Counted from the first letter of the stretch, positions 49,168-63,627 are shown. The stretch is DNA of 64,000 nucleotides from Acrasis kona (GCA_026419775.2 JAOPGA020001709.1:1-64000); one strand, 5' to 3'. Notes: generated by a model not told the origin, from the letters alone. Program-made: numbers and translations.

Positions 49168-51059
49168 ATGCCTGTCGTCCCACTCAAAAGAGACAATCTG
49201 TTCCAAGGTCTAGGAAAAACCTTCAGTAAGAAATTTCTTTGCCCGTGTGGTAAATCTAACCTGTGAAGCTGAGGATGAGATGTCAAACTTGTGCTTTGAC
49301 TATGGTATTGAACTTGATGACATTACCTCAGAAAGAAGACAATTAAGGAAGGAAATGGGTGACAATATTGACCAAGCGAAGCTTGATGCTGCAAGTGATG
49401 AGGAATTATACAAAATAGAGATACCTGCCAATCGCTATGACTTATTGTGCTACGAAGGTATGGTAAGAGCGCTTAATGTGTTCAGAGGAAGAATACCAGC
49501 ACCAGTGTTCAAAACAATCACTCCCGAAAACCCTGAAGTAATGAACGTCAAGTTTGACCAAGTAAGCGATTTTAACAATCATTATTCTCATCATCCTCAA
49601 GACTAAAACAATCCGTCCATTCATTGTATGTGCCGTTTTAAGAAATGTCACTTTTGATCAGGACCGCTATAAATCCTTTGTGGAGCTTCAAGACAGATTA
49701 CATCAAAACATTTGTCGCAAGCGTACACTAGTTGCCATTGGAACCCATGACTTGGACACCATCCAAGGTCCATTCAGCTACGAAGCTCTACCAGCACAAG
49801 AGATCAACTTTGTCCCGCTCAACAAAACTGAGTCATTCAGAGGTGATCAATTGTTGGAACACTATGAGACCAGCGACACCGATAAACATATAAAGCCATA
49901 TGTTTCAATATTAAAGGATCCATCCACAAAAAAGTTGAAGCCATTGATCCCCATCATTTATGACACCAACAGAGTGGTCCTGTCATTGCCACCCATCATC
50001 AACTCCAACCACTCCAAGATCAAATTGGACACCAAGAATGTTTTCATCGAATGCACAGCAACCGACATGACGAAAGCACACGTGGTCCTCAACACCATGG
50101 TCTGCATGTTCAGCGAATACTGCAAGGAGCCATTCACATGCGAAAAGGTCAAAATCACATACAATGGAGACGAAGCACCACAACCACAATTGACACCCGA
50201 CTTGACACACGCTGAGTTTGAGGTCGACACCAACTACGTCGCCACTCGCTTAGGAGTCAAATTAACGGCACAAGAGATGTGCGATCTCGTCACCAAAATG
50301 TGTCTACAAGCCACGCCCATACAAGACGATCGCATCAAAGTAAGCGTCCCGCCCACCCGCAGCGACATTTTACACGCATGCGACATTATGGAGGACGTAG
50401 GCATCGCTTATGGATTCAACAACATTCCAAGGACCAACCCAAAAACAAACACCGTGGCAAGACAAGATTCATTGAACCAACTGACGGATGGAGTGCGTTT
50501 CGAATTGGCCATGAGCGGTTACACGGAGAGTTTGAATCTAATTTTGTGCAGCGAAGATGATCAATCCGTCATGATGAATCTACCAAAGAGCGAACAAAGA
50601 GTGGTATTGGACAACCCAAAGAGCACCGAATTCCAAATCTGCAGAATCAGCTTGATGCCCGGTCTATTAAAGACGCTACAAAATAGCATCAAGTTGGGAT
50701 TGCCCCAACAATTGTTCGAAGTGAACGACGTGGTGCTCTTGGATCAAAATAATGACGTTGGTGCCATCAACAAGAGAAACGTTAGCGCGCTTCATTGCAG
50801 CACCAGCAGTGGATTTGAATTGATTCACAATGCGTTGGATCGATTGATGGCATCACTCGGTGTCATGTATCAGGAGGGAGTTGGATATTGGTTGAGGCCT
50901 GCGAGCGATAAGAGATTCTTTGATGGAAGATGTGCCGAGATCATGTATGGAAAGGACGTTATTGGTATCATGGGAGTGTTGCACCCGCTCGTGTTGGAAA
51001 ACTTTAAGCTATCACATCCAGTCAGCATGATGGAATTCTGCATTGAACCATTCTTGTAA
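49168..51059 (+). CDS. FARSB: Phenylalanine--tRNA ligase beta subunit (cytosolic)
   Basis: Beta chain of the alpha2-beta2 PheRS that charges tRNA-Phe; the alpha chain holds the catalytic site. Three exons (49168-49225, 49269-49561, 49602-51059) with introns of 43 and 40 bp give 602 aa, close to the human 589. The spliced N-terminus MPVVPLKRDNLFQGLGKTF is the eukaryotic/archaeal form. It is followed by GIELDDITSE, IPANRYDLLCYEGMVRAL (B3/B4 start), IRPFIVCAVLRNV, the B5 segment with VPPTRSDILHACDIMEDVGI and the core-like domain ending IGIMGVLHPLVLENF. No bacterial-type anticodon-binding extension is present, as expected for the eukaryotic type. Confidence 0.96.
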
Positions 51060-51077
51060 TTTGAATAAATATAAAAG

Positions 51078-51938
51078 TTACCATTTATAGTCGTTTGATT
51101 GTTTGAGTACATTGATGATCTTGTTGAGCAATCCTCCGTTCAAATCATTTGCTTCTCTTCTTGGCTTTGGGTCGATGATGTAAATGTTGTAGCATTCGTG
51201 AGATAGTTTGTAATAAAACGGCGCTTGCACGGACGTCTTTAAGAATGATATCCAATTGAAGCACGTCACGCACTCCTCAATAACGTGCCTCCGTAAGTGA
51301 TGGTCGAATTTGTATACAATGGGTATTTGTATCGAGTTAATGTCCATGATGAACTCATTTGGAGTTCTGTCGTCGTCAGTTTCGTCGTCAAACCCAACGC
51401 TGCAAGCCCTATAGAAACAAATCAAATCAGTCTGGTTGATGAGGTTCTGCAAATGTCAAAGGTGATGGAGACAAATACAACAAACCTCTAGCACTTCTTT
51501 TCTTAGCTCGCCGTATACGAGACCTTGCAAGCTGGCTCTTTGGAATTCAATCTCTTGCTCATTATTCTCAATAGAGATTCCAGCAGAAGAGCAAACGGTA
51601 AGCAGTCCTAGTTTATTAATCTCAATTAACTGCTCTGTACAAGGCCTAGTTTCATCCTCTAATTGAGTAGTGAATGGTGAAGTCCTACGGTTACCCTTTA
51701 AAAAGTCAATGTTGAGTTTGAGTAGTTCGTCGAAACTCTGTGCTTGTTTGTAACCATTTTCATCAGATGGAGATAGTGTCAGCGAATTATTAATCCTGAA
51801 GTCAGCGCTCCTAATCCTTTGGTGAGTTTTGTTTGTTGGCACCTGGAGCGTTAGGCCATGTTCGGACATTATAATGATTGAGTGATCAATTTCAAGTTGA
51901 CCGTTTTGATGTTTCAAACTCGTCCGTTTACCACCCAT
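51078..51938 (-). CDS. Unknown protein, possibly N-myristoylated (DUF6919-like pattern)
   Basis: 273 aa from exons 51486-51938 and 51078-51446 (39-bp intron). N-terminus MGGKRTS fits the N-myristoylation consensus (Gly2, Thr6). The central part has SFDELLKLNIDFLKGN, LIEINKLGLLTVCSSAGIS, EFQRASLQGLVYGEL and DLICFYRACSVGF. This order (an L..IN..G.LT..S..G segment, then QRA.L.G, then a helical end) recalls a small domain of unknown function that I believe is DUF6919, but I cannot confirm that. No TM segment. The stop is 18 bp from the FARSB stop (convergent). Confidence 0.65.
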
Positions 51939-52341
51939 CTTTTCGTTTCAAGTCACTCCTAAAAAGAAGGAAGACCTCTGATAGATATAGAAAACATGGA
52001 GAATTGATTTTTTCATTTATTTAAGTACACTGTAACCTCTTCTCCTTCTGTAACACATGATACAATCGATTCCCATCTATTATTCTTGGTATTGTCCATA
52101 TCATTAAGTGATCCTCAATATCACAATTTGCCGAATGTTGTCAAAAGGCGTTTTCTTTGCGAGCGAAACCAATTCATATTTTTCAGAGCGTTCTCGTCCG
52201 TCACTTAAAGATAATATTAGTCCTAAGTCTTCTGTTGATAGTTTGGGGGCAATGTTTCGTTTGATAGTTTAATACCCTTCTGTTTGGTTTCATGTCTTTT
52301 TTTGTAAATTAAAGTTTGATTGATCAACCCAAAAAACTGTG
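51939..52341. other. Divergent promoter region
   Basis: 403 bp between the unknown minus-strand gene and ATG3. No RNA gene, repeat or conserved element noticed. Confidence 0.45.
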
Positions 52342-53222
52342 ATGTCTTACGCTGCCTTCAAAGTTTGGAAAGGTGTGTCTGAGTACTTCACCAGTGTCCC
52401 CAAAGAATCTCATTTTAATGAAAAGGGGGTCCTAACTCCTGATGAATTTGTTACTGCTGGGGACCTAATTGTATCAAAATGCGCCACTTGGTCCTGGAGT
52501 GCTGGAGAACCATCAAAGAAGAAGGACTACCTTCCTGACGACAAGCAATTTTTAATTACAAAAAACGTCCCCTGCTTAAGGAGGGTCGAGGCTCTTCAAG
52601 AGGATGCCAAAGACGAGGAGGAAGTTGAAGATGAATGGGTCACCACTCATACCTCTAGAAAGAGTAAGCTATCATAATTAATCTTGACTTAATTGTTGAA
52701 GAGGAGAAGGAAGAGGACGTCCAAGAGATTGAAACAGATTTTGCAAAAAAAACAAGCATCGACGACGATGATGACGACGACATTCCAGACATTAATGATG
52801 ATCTTGACGATGACGACGTAGAAGAAGAGGACGTTGCAGCTTTGCCTAGCAAGGAACAGGACAACATTTTGAAAACCCGTACTTACGACCTCAGCATCAC
52901 CTACGATCTATACTACCAAACACCTCGCGTCTGGTTGTTCGGTTACGACGAGAGCGGCACTCCATTGGACACTGAGAAGATCCTACAAGACATCCACGCA
53001 GACTATTCCAACAAGACGGTTACCATCGAACAGCACCCTCACCTCAACGCCCTCAATGCAAGCATCCATCCATGTCGCCATGCAGACGTGATGAAGAAAA
53101 TGGTGGAGAGATTAGCAGATGATGGGAAATACATTAGAGTGGACTTGTACCTATACTTATTTTTAAAGTTCATTGCATCTGTAATACCAACCATCGACTA
53201 TGACTTCACAATAAATACATAA
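52342..53222 (+). CDS. ATG3: ATG3, autophagy E2-like conjugating enzyme
   Basis: Transfers ATG8 from its catalytic Cys to phosphatidylethanolamine during autophagosome formation. Exons 52342-52663 and 52702-53222 (38-bp intron) give 280 aa. The N-terminal amphipathic helix region is [19 protein letters not shown], followed by [26 protein letters not shown], a flexible acidic linker rich in Asp/Glu, and the E2 core: [29 protein letters not shown] and [14 protein letters not shown] with the catalytic Cys. The C-terminus [20 protein letters not shown] is diagnostic for ATG3. The ATG at 52342 is preferred over the in-frame GTG just before it. The stop is 12 bp from the convergent BEACH gene stop. 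Confidence 0.95.
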
Positions 53223-53234
53223 ATTACATTTATT

Positions 53235-56200
53235 TTATATACCATTCACACTCCACGTCACTACGTGTCCATTTTCATCTCCGCTTACGATCTCACATTG
53301 GGTAGCATCGAACAGAATGGTAGTGATGGGGTGATGCGATAGGTTATACCTCAACAAACACTTCAAGTTACTCGCATCGAATATACACAACCACCCATCA
53401 TTAGTACCGCACACGATCACATTTGGATTCACGCCAATCTCGTTCTCAGTAAATCTCATACAAGTCATCACATGCTTGTCCTCGTGCTTTGCAATCAAAT
53501 CTCCATTGATGGTCCACAAGTACATCATGTGCTTTCCTAACGCATCCGTGCTACTGCTCAACACATCTCCAGTCTTCTCGCTCATCACACAGCACTCTAT
53601 CGGTCCATCGTGCTTAATGCTCCTTATGAAACTTAGTCTGGATAAGTCCCAAAAGATGAGCACGCCATCCAATCCACCACTAATCATGGTGCTGTAGGAA
53701 TCGCAAATGTACAAACAACTAACGGGCTGACAATGTCCATTCAAAGTGGCAATATGGTCTATGAAACGAGCGTGTCCACTCGTAGAATCAGTGTAACGAG
53801 ATTTGGAGAAACTAGTGCTGCTTGTACTAAAAGAATCATGATTCAAGGGCAAAGACATGTTGTAGTATTGATAATTGAATCTAAACAAGTGAATCACGCA
53901 TGCATCGGTACCTATGGCCATGGTCCTTGCATCGTTACCAAACTTTACGCAAATGTACTTTTCTGGATAGTTCATAAAGTGGAAGACGTGAATAGGTTTA
54001 TTAGTTTCCCATCGACACAGTCGAATGGATTTATCCCAGTGTTGATAACTAACGTACACTGGATACTTCCACTTATCTTTGGTGTGTGGAATGAACACCT
54101 TGTTCTTACCCAGTGCAGCCACGTGGTCCACTCGATCATCTCGTTGATACAAATCTCCACATGTAGATTTAATCTTTCGATGATACTTTGGTTGGAGCAA
54201 GTGCGGAGAGTGATAAAAACAATCATTGGATTGTACCTTGACCATCACTTCTCTCTTCGGATGGGGCCTGTCGAATAATTGAGTGGGCGTTTGACCAAAC
54301 TTTTCCACTCTTGCCCACAATGCTTCCCTCATTTGAGCATCCTGTAGATCCTCGTGTCGATCCGTAGATTGTTCGTAACTACAATCTGCAAATAAATTAA
54401 AAGCCTTCACGGCATGTTCTCCGTATTGTTTGTAACCAAATATCAAATCGATCCATTCGTGTAAGTGTTCGCTTACATAGTCGCTCTCCAGCGCATTTCT
54501 CATCTTTCTAACAAAGGTGACCGGACAGTTATTGGCCCACGGAGGTAACGTCACGTGATCGATGACGGTATCATCAGTCATTTGACCAAAATCAATTCGA
54601 TTCTTATTCACCAAGAATTCGGGCAAGTAGTAAAATTCAGGAATCAACTCCTTGACGTCGTGTTTGCTACCAGTGGCACCCGACGCACTCTCCCATAATT
54701 GATTCACGTCGCAGAACGTACGATCGGGTTGATTGAGTTGCTTGTCGTTGCTGTCCCAGAAGCATTTCGTGAATGGTTCCAATCGAATCAAATAATTAAA
54801 CACGAACATTGCACAGCTATAATGTGTGCCCCAGAATAAAGGTTTCTCCACGGTCTTCTCGTCCTTCATTTCATTGTACTGCCAAATGGCCTTCTCCAAT
54901 CGTTGTTTATTAAGTGCGCCCATGGGCTTTGATAAATCCCTAAAGGTACTTGGTTTCGTCAAATCCAATTCTTGACTCGTGTAATCAGCCAGTACGAACG
55001 GGAACACTGGGTATTGATTGGTATCATTGAAACTACGACCTGCATATACATTCAATCTCATCAAGTACTCAAAATTACTCATTTGTCCATTCTGCCACTC
55101 TTGCGTAATACGATCCGATAATTCAATCGAGTTATCCAAGTTTGGTAAATTGATGGTATAAACGTCTTGTTTACCGGTCAGTAAATGATAAATCTTATCT
55201 CGTTGATTATAATCTTGAAAACCCAAAAATAAAGATTTGCCGTTGGTAAAGAATATTTCCAATGCTCTATTTGTTAATTGGTATCGACGCTTATGAACCT
55301 CTCTGACTTGTTCGTAATTGAAACTATATTGATGATGATTGTTCTTGAAACAAGTGGACGATGAAGAAGATGAAGAAGTTGGTTGTTGTGTCGACGACAT
55401 GACGTCCCACTCCACATATCCATTCAAATCGTCATCGTCGTCATCTACGATATGGTTTTGATTGGCTGCCGTTACTTGATTCACTTTGAAATAAACATTT
55501 TGGAATCCCATGAGTAACTCGCCGGTGTATTCCCTTAATGGAGTTATTCTTGCACAAGATACATAATCAATTAATTGTTCTGCTGTTCCTGGATCTCTAA
55601 TCAAATCATGAATGAGCTCTTGTTCCAAATCAGTTTTGGATCGAGAAGGAGATGAAGAGCTTTGTGATGTATTCGATGCTGATCGAGCGTGATGATTCAA
55701 TGTCTTTTTGGGCATCTGATGATTCAAATTGGGTTTCAAACGCGCTCTGACTCGATGTGGACCCGATACATGATCCAATTTCCACTTGGCATGTTCATAA
55801 CTATGTTTAGTGTACGGAACGCATGGTAAAGATGATTCGATTAGTAACTGATCGGGTCGATTGGCTAATCGAATGGCCGACTGGTCATCGATCACCTTTA
55901 CCCTTGAATTCAATTTGAATTTCATTTCGTGATCGACGTGTATGGCGCTCATGGGCGATACCAAATCCTTCGATAATTTCTTGTGTTGTTTCATGCTCAC
56001 CACATCTTGATCCAATATTTTATTATTTAACAAGAATATATCAATTTCGCTACCCACTCTAATTTCTAAGAACTTGTTCATTTCGTCGTTGAGCCATCTC
56101 CTGTATTTGGAAACGAGTTGTGAGAATGAAAGCGAGTTTTTGACCAGTCGGTCCTTGATTAACTTATTTTTATGAGCAATCAGCGATTTTTCTTTTGTTT

Positions 56201-59200
56201 CTGCTGATTGGACCTGCTTGGCACAACTACATTTCAAAAACTCATCGCTCGTTGTTTGTGCATGGATCATGCTCATAAAATCAACGTGCATTGGATTGAT
56301 GCTTAGTATTTTATGTGGAAATAGAGCTTTGAGATAACTACGTCCGGTGCTCATGATGACTTGCCACAATCGACGAGTCAAATACAACACCAAGGCATCT
56401 TGATGATTATAAAAATGAGCAGTCAAGTAAATGATCCTCTTGATGAACAAATCATTACTGCCGCCTGCTCTCGAAGCAATTTCTTCGATCATTTTGCCAT
56501 AAAAAATATGAGTGGAGGATGAACTGGTTGAATAATGGAACAAACCAATGACCGGAGTGGTACTGTTTGATTCTTCAGCATCATGAGATAAATCATTATT
56601 CTTTAATAATTGATGAATGATTTGAGTGGAATTTAGTTTTTCAAAAAACATCAAGTTAAGTAACAAGAAGATTCGATCGGAAAGCGATCGATTGGGTTGT
56701 GCAAAGTAAATAAATAATCTTTTGAGCTGCTCGACAAATAAAATCTTGAAAGAGGAATCGCCGGATGCTTCGTGTGATTTCATACAGATGCGTATGGATT
56801 CTACCAACCAATAAGTAAATCCATTTTGATCATCGTATGGTATTTTAAAAGCATCGCTGATCACTCTTCTTGGATCTCTCTTGATCATCATGACTCGCTT
56901 CTTTTCGTAAAGGTACCATATGCGAGCAGATAAACAATTTTTCGATTTGTATTCGTCGTTTAATGATTGTAATTGACGAGAATATCTACTGGAGTGATCC
57001 ACTTTATAAAACAAAGTGGTGGTCGTTAATTGTTGTTGTTGTTCTTGATCAGAAATGGATTGTTTGGATGCATAATCATTAATCACATCAATTTCAATTC
57101 CAGTGTTGGGTTGGATGGACCGTAAATCTTCGGTATAAGTATCTTCATCTTCCGTTCCGTTCTGATTGGCATCCTTTTCGTCGTTGCTTTCGTCTTGGAA
57201 CGTATTGTTGTTATTGTTTTCATCTTGTTCGTCTTCGTCGTCATCTTGATCGATCATGAACGGTAATCGAGTCGGTAATTGGTTCCAATGAATAATACAA
57301 TCGATCGCACATGCACAATATACACTGAACGTACTATCCAATATGCGTTTCTTTTTTCTGAATTGCTTTTGTAATGCATTCACGTCCGTCGTTCCGAATA
57401 ATGAATCTTTGTGGAATCTCATCATGATTCCATGTAAAATGTATCGTTGAATGTTATGCAAGTGTTTGTGATGACAATCTGGTATCATCATGATTCGATT
57501 CGTCAAATCTTCCAGATGAATCTTGATCACATCTTTATCTAATTGACTATCGAATAATATAAAATTACTGTATTCGATTAGAAAATCCAACACGCATTTG
57601 ATAATTTCCTTATTGTTTTGATGAACGTGATCTTCTAGAGTTGATTGTAAGAAACTATGAATTGATTCTTCGTGATAACTCATTTTTACGTTTCTACCTC
57701 CATTACGGAACAAGAAGAAGAGAGTTTCCAACACGTGTAACTTTTCGTATTTACTCCTGATGACCGGTATGAGTTGAAAAATGGCATAAAGGAATTTTGG
57801 AAACTCAAAGGAATCGACTGGAGAGACCAACAATTCGGGTTTGTTTTTTAAGGTTGATGAAACCTTTGTGGGTTGCTTTGTTAGGTTTTCGCAAGTCATG
57901 CTTCGAGAGTGTCGATCTCTTGCGTGACTTCCAGTAATGGCCTGAATTAATACATTGGCATGATCCATTGATTGTGATAATGAAGTGGAAGCAGTAGTAT
58001 TGGTGGCGATGCCGCCATTGTTATTTTCGTGATGAAGATCAGATTCGTCGCTTGGAGACATGAACGATAATTTACGTTTCACGCTGGATTCTTGTTGTTT
58101 GCTGAGATCAGGTGCCGTAAAATCATAAAAGGTACGCGAACGTTGTTTTTTGAGAGGCGTGGTGTTGGGAGTGACTTGTGGAGATGTATAAACGCTCTCG
58201 CTATTGCTCCACTGCTCAAATGCTTGATTGTTATGATCGACCACATGCGTAGGGTCCTCTTCTTCGCTATAGAATTGACCCAACAACAAATCGAATAACA
58301 CTTGGAACTCTATCAAAGATGGATTGAATTGTTTGAGTTGCTCCGTTAGTACAGCAACGCCATGATCTCTTTAAAAAATCGCTCTTGAGCGTTTCGTTTC
58401 TCGTAATGTACACTCCGATGATTTTTAGAATGACGCAGCGAGTCATGTAGGATCGGTTGGATAGTAATGCAATGAAGCGATTCACCGGCAAATACAACAA
58501 CTCCATCACATCAACGCTCTCGCTTCGAATCAAACTCAAAAACAATTGCATCACGCTTCTACGAGAGCAAGCTACTTCTTTGTGCTCTCCGGCATCGTTA
58601 TTGGATTGTGGATGCGTCTGTACCATGTATTGACTCATTAGAGGCAAGCTATACACCAACGATTTGTAATCCTTTTGAGCGATGCTTCTCAAGATATTAA
58701 TCACTGGTTTAATCAACGAGCTATCCATTTCGTAATTCGATTGGAAATTTCGAGCCAAAAAGTATAAAATCTTTTGTAACACGTTTGCATTTTCATAAAT
58801 TAACAAGTGGTGATCGGCCATTAATTTATGTTTTTGATTTTTTTGGTCCGATACCAAATAGGCCAAGAATTCGAACAAATTGCGTTGAGTATGGAGAGGT
58901 GCTTCGCTCCAAATGCGATAATCGAGTAGGATTTTTGCAAATGCTCTTCGATTGTTAATCACTCCGTAACTACACCAATGAATCATGTGCCTTCTAATCT
59001 CTTGAGCACTAGTGCCCATGATTCCATTCTCGCACACCATCATGATTTGTTCGTGTGGGATGGTAATACCAATCATTTTAAACATGCACAATAAAATGGC
59101 ATCGGTGATTGGGAACGAGTGCTGTAGTAAAACATAATTGATCAAATCATAACCATCGATGGCCAACATGTCCGTTTTGTTCTGCGCGTTGAAACGAGTC

Positions 59201-62200
59201 AAATTGGCCAATAGCTCCAATACTATGATTTTATGTTTTTCGCGAGTGAAGGAATCGTCGCGATAATAAATTTGATAAACGGCGTCCAAGTGGGTGATCA
59301 GGCCCAATATGGTGCTCATGCCGCCCATGCAGTATAAACTCGTTTTGAAAGTGGATCGATGGATTAAACAACAAGTGCTCGTGAACAGAGCTTGAACGGG
59401 CGTGAAACTACTTACGTGATGAGAAATATCCAACGCGTGAGCAACGTTGGTGGGAATCATCGCATTGACTTGTTCCCTGAGCGTGCTATTTGGTTTTAAT
59501 TTTATTTTATGGAACGATCGCTTCGGATCGAATACATTAATGTTGGTCATGACTTGAATGGAGAGTCGAGTGCTGACCGTTCCATCTCTGGCACTAAATG
59601 CCATGATCAATCTACCACTCAGGTGCTCCAACACGTCCGTTCCTACCATAACGTGTCGATTCTGATTCATGTGCTCTCTACAAAAGTATTGACTACTATT
59701 TTCAAAGGTACCGATGTAGTTTGGACCCAAGTAATACATCATGTAAGCTTCTTGAGCAGTCATACATTCCTCCAGAATGAAAACGTTACCGATTTGATAG
59801 GCACTGATTCGTATGTAAGATGGCGTAGGTTGTTTGGTGGTGGATTCGTGTATTAATTGAATGCTAGAACAAATACTGCTGCCGAGACTTATGGTCGATA
59901 GGGAAGCATAATTCATATAAAATACGCTCTTTAGCATGTTCCACATGCCGCTGTCATCATATTCCACGCTCCTTGTTCCTATCCAATTTCCATTCACGAT
60001 CATTTGGATCGAATGGGAACAAATCGAATTCAAATTCGTAACCTGATGATTCAAAACCAAAAAGTACCATTCGTGAGATTCGAACGTGAATTCGTCAAAA
60101 ATAATTTTGAATTTGTGATTGGGCAATTCGTTGACTTGTAAATTGGCACAATCAATATACAAGGAAATTTCAACATTCATGTCCACGTTCATATTGACAT
60201 CGATGATTAATTCTTGATTGCTGGTGCCCATGCTAAACAAACACGTATTTTGGTTCCATTCGATACGAAACCATAACGTGGTGGTATAACCCTTTGCAGG
60301 TGGCCACGGCGCATAAGAAAACGTCGGAAACAAGACGCTAGGAATATCGTGATATCCCTGGACATGTAAATCGCCACACAATAACGCATCTGGTTTATTG
60401 GTACCGTGTGGCATGAAATCAACATAATCGTTCGGTATGAACCCCTCTTTTGATAATTTCAATAAGGATTCCAAAATGACATTTGGAAAGATCAACGGAG
60501 GCGATTCGAAGAAATCATCTTGATGAAACAAGAAGCGAAAGTACATTTGCATTTCTTGAACGCTGAAACAATGAGCGCTCAATCTCAAAAACACATTCAT
60601 GATGGATTCGCTCAATGGGTGTTGCCACGATAAAATCACGCTGGAGAATTGCTCGAGCAACACCTTGATGGTGCCACAGTTGGTCAATCGATTTCGATTG
60701 GTCGACAATTGAGATAATTGTAACAACAAATCGAAAAACATTTTACAATGTTGTTGGTTCTTACCTAACAGCGGCAACAAGATTTCGGGAATGACCTCGG
60801 CGTTATGAAACAAGTAAACGTGATGAGGTTCGTATTCGCCGTGCCATAACATCAAACTCAATTTGATCAAATCCATGATCAATCGAATTCCCAATTCTGC
60901 ATGTTTTGTAAATTGCATGGCATCCAAGGGCGCACATAACTTTTTGAAACCCAATCTTCTGAAATGTTGAGCGTTGATGGGCACCTGTAGGCTCATGTTT
61001 AGTAATTGAATCAAATTTTCGACCAATTGGAATAATTGAAATGGGTCGTTTTCGATCACCAACGTCGACAGATGCTCGATGGTCCTGACGATGCCTTCCA
61101 TTCCAGAATGTCTTCCGAACGAAGTCATGACCAATGGATTCTCGTGGAACAATTTGATGAAATTACAAACAATTTCGAAACACATTCGACACGTCCACGT
61201 CACTTTGATGTTATTCCAATCGCTCATGATGCTGATCAAATCGGCAATGATGAAATGCCAAGATTGTGCGGAATCATGAATCACGATCAAATTGATTACT
61301 TTTAATGTGGGTTGGATCAATCGAGCGTCATATAACAAAAAATACAATCTCTCCATGGATTGATTTTGGACCAAGTGATCGATCAACGTGATGTGATTTT
61401 GTGGATTGTTGAACAAGAACCAATACATCAAATCTAACAATCGATTCAAGATTTGATCGTGATCGAATTCGGTGGAGCTCAATGTGACTTTGGCAGGCCT
61501 GTTCAATGCGCTACATACGACTTGTACGAAATGACTTTTTCGGAACATGATGGGGAGGAATGGATTTAACGTTCGAATCACCCGATCTAACATGATGCAA
61601 ACTTTGATCACGCTTTGTGGATTGGATCCCAAAAGTAAATTCAAAATGCGTTTTACGTCTCTTTTCATGAGCGCGATGATGGTCTGATCGTCATCTTCCG
61701 ATAATTTGGATGCGAAAATGTGCATGTATTTTTCGAAGGTGACCAGTATGGTTTCTTGCATGGATTCGTCGCTTTCGAAATGGACACAAATGACTTGGAT
61801 CACGTTCATGCTTTGATCGTTAATGTAAAATTCGGAATGAAGCGTGTCGAGGTATTCATCGGGGAACTCGTCCAAAATGTATAAAATTTCCTTGAGCAGG
61901 CTGGAGATTGGGTACTTGTTGTATAACGAAAGTAACATTGAAAATACGTTTGGGTTGTGACGCGTTGTGAAATCTCCGGAGGAGTTTGATAACGTATGCG
62001 TATTTCCGTTCTGATCGGTGATGATGACACGTTGTGCGTGAGGTGTGATCTCCAGTACTGTCTGTAACATTGCTCTTAAAATGTTGATCATCTTGTTGTG
62101 ACAGTATTTGAATATGGGATCGTTGGTGTCGTGTGGAGAAGTGATCAGATCCATGAATAGGTTTCTACAATGGGTTAATGTTTGAGCGTGACTCGTGTAC

Positions 62201-63522
62201 ATACTTTAGTATTTCGTAACCGTCTCTAATCTCGAATTCTAAATAGGCACCAGGTTGTACTAGAAGGCTCCAATGAATACACGACACTAGCATCTCTGCA
62301 AAGAATAGACCTGATAATCTGTTCATTGGGTTTCCTTTTGCTTCCTGCAACATCCACAGCATTGTGGAAACTTTATTGTCCAAGGCACCAATGGTATTAA
62401 TGTGTGCGGAGGCGCCGCGGAATAATTTGTTGAAGGATACGATCAAGTAGTTGGTGAACTAAAAAAATGTGTTGATTATGATGCAAAATGATGAAACATA
62501 CTTGTACATATGACACCCAATTCGTGGTGGAGGAGTTTGCTAATGTTTGTCTTGTGCACTGTAAAAGTCTTTTCCAAATGTTGCTTTTTGAATTGTTGAG
62601 TAGCTCTCTAAAAGAAGTCTCTGCTGAGGAAATGTTCATTAACAAGTGTGACAGGAGGATGAGAGGATTGCTGTCGTATGATGATTGCCTCCTTGCTTTG
62701 CTTTCTTTTCTTTGTGGCTTTGTAAAATGTGAAATGTCAACATCACTGTCAGTGTCTACTTCCTTGTTCAAGATGACAAAATCATCCACGGAAACGCTTT
62801 TTAGGGAGTGTCTTCTCTTGTTGATAAAAATGTAGTTCTGTAAGTAATCGTCATCATAGTCTCTGGATCTGATTATTTGCTTCAGCACGTCTTGCAAACA
62901 GTCTAAATTAATGTCCTGTTGTGCATTTAATTGTACTTTCTGCGAGAGGACTATTATTGTGTGCACTATAATGGTGGGAAGATTCTTGTATACTTTAAGA
63001 TTTTCTTGGTCGGTAAGTTTGCATAGTGCCTTGATTAGGATGCAACCTAAACTCTTCTCGATGCTCGGTGTGAACCAAAAACTCTGCAGTCGATTTAAAT
63101 TCAAACAAGAAGAACTGTATCCAACACCGTCCATAATGTTTACAAAGCGTTGGGTGTACTCCTTCGATAACGTTGTCACAACCTGGTTAATGTTCAATTC
63201 ACTTAAATGTTAATGTGCCATAAACTATAGTTTCATACTTATTTAATGTTGAAATGTGAACAAAATTCGACCCGTCTGCTCTGTCGATGATCAATTCTGC
63301 TAGATTGTATAAAGCAGTTTCTTTTTCTGCGACACTGACGGCCTCTGTGTATGCCATCCAACACACTATGCATTCGTCTAAAAGTTCCGAACTTTTTTCG
63401 AACATATTTAGCTCATGGTTCTTTATTGTTTCGACATAGGACGAAGATAATACTTGGTCTACTGTTAGTGCTTGCATGGGCTTTTGTGGCCCGTCTTTAC
63501 TTTGTGATGATGCATCATCCAT
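53235..63522 (-). CDS. Giant BEACH-domain protein (ConA-like, PH-BEACH, WD40)
   Basis: About 3388 aa from exons 63239-63522, 62502-63201, 62205-62458 and 53235-62164 (introns 37, 43 and 40 bp). One base too many near 58370-58372 must be skipped to join two open frames, and with it the total is an exact multiple of three. N-terminal helical armadillo-like repeats fill about 1000 residues. A concanavalin-A-like domain (about 1020-1140) shows YTTTLWFRIEWNQNTCLFSM. After more helical repeats come a PH-like segment (about 2650-2750), the BEACH domain (about 2765-3045) with SNFEYLMRLNVYAGRSFND, HYSCAMFVFNYLIRLEPFTK and EWIDLIFGYKQYG, and WD40 repeats to the end. No FYVE finger. The layout is that of the LvsA/LYST/neurobeachin superfamily, which controls membrane fission, lysosome size, contractile vacuole or autophagy; the subfamily is not assigned. 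Confidence 0.9.
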
Positions 63523-63627
63523 CGACGTGCTCCGTGCGGGTTGAGTATTTTCAACTGAAAGATTATTAAGAACGGTTCAGTCAGAACATCAAACAATCCA
63601 GAAAAGAACACAAGTGTATTTAATTTA

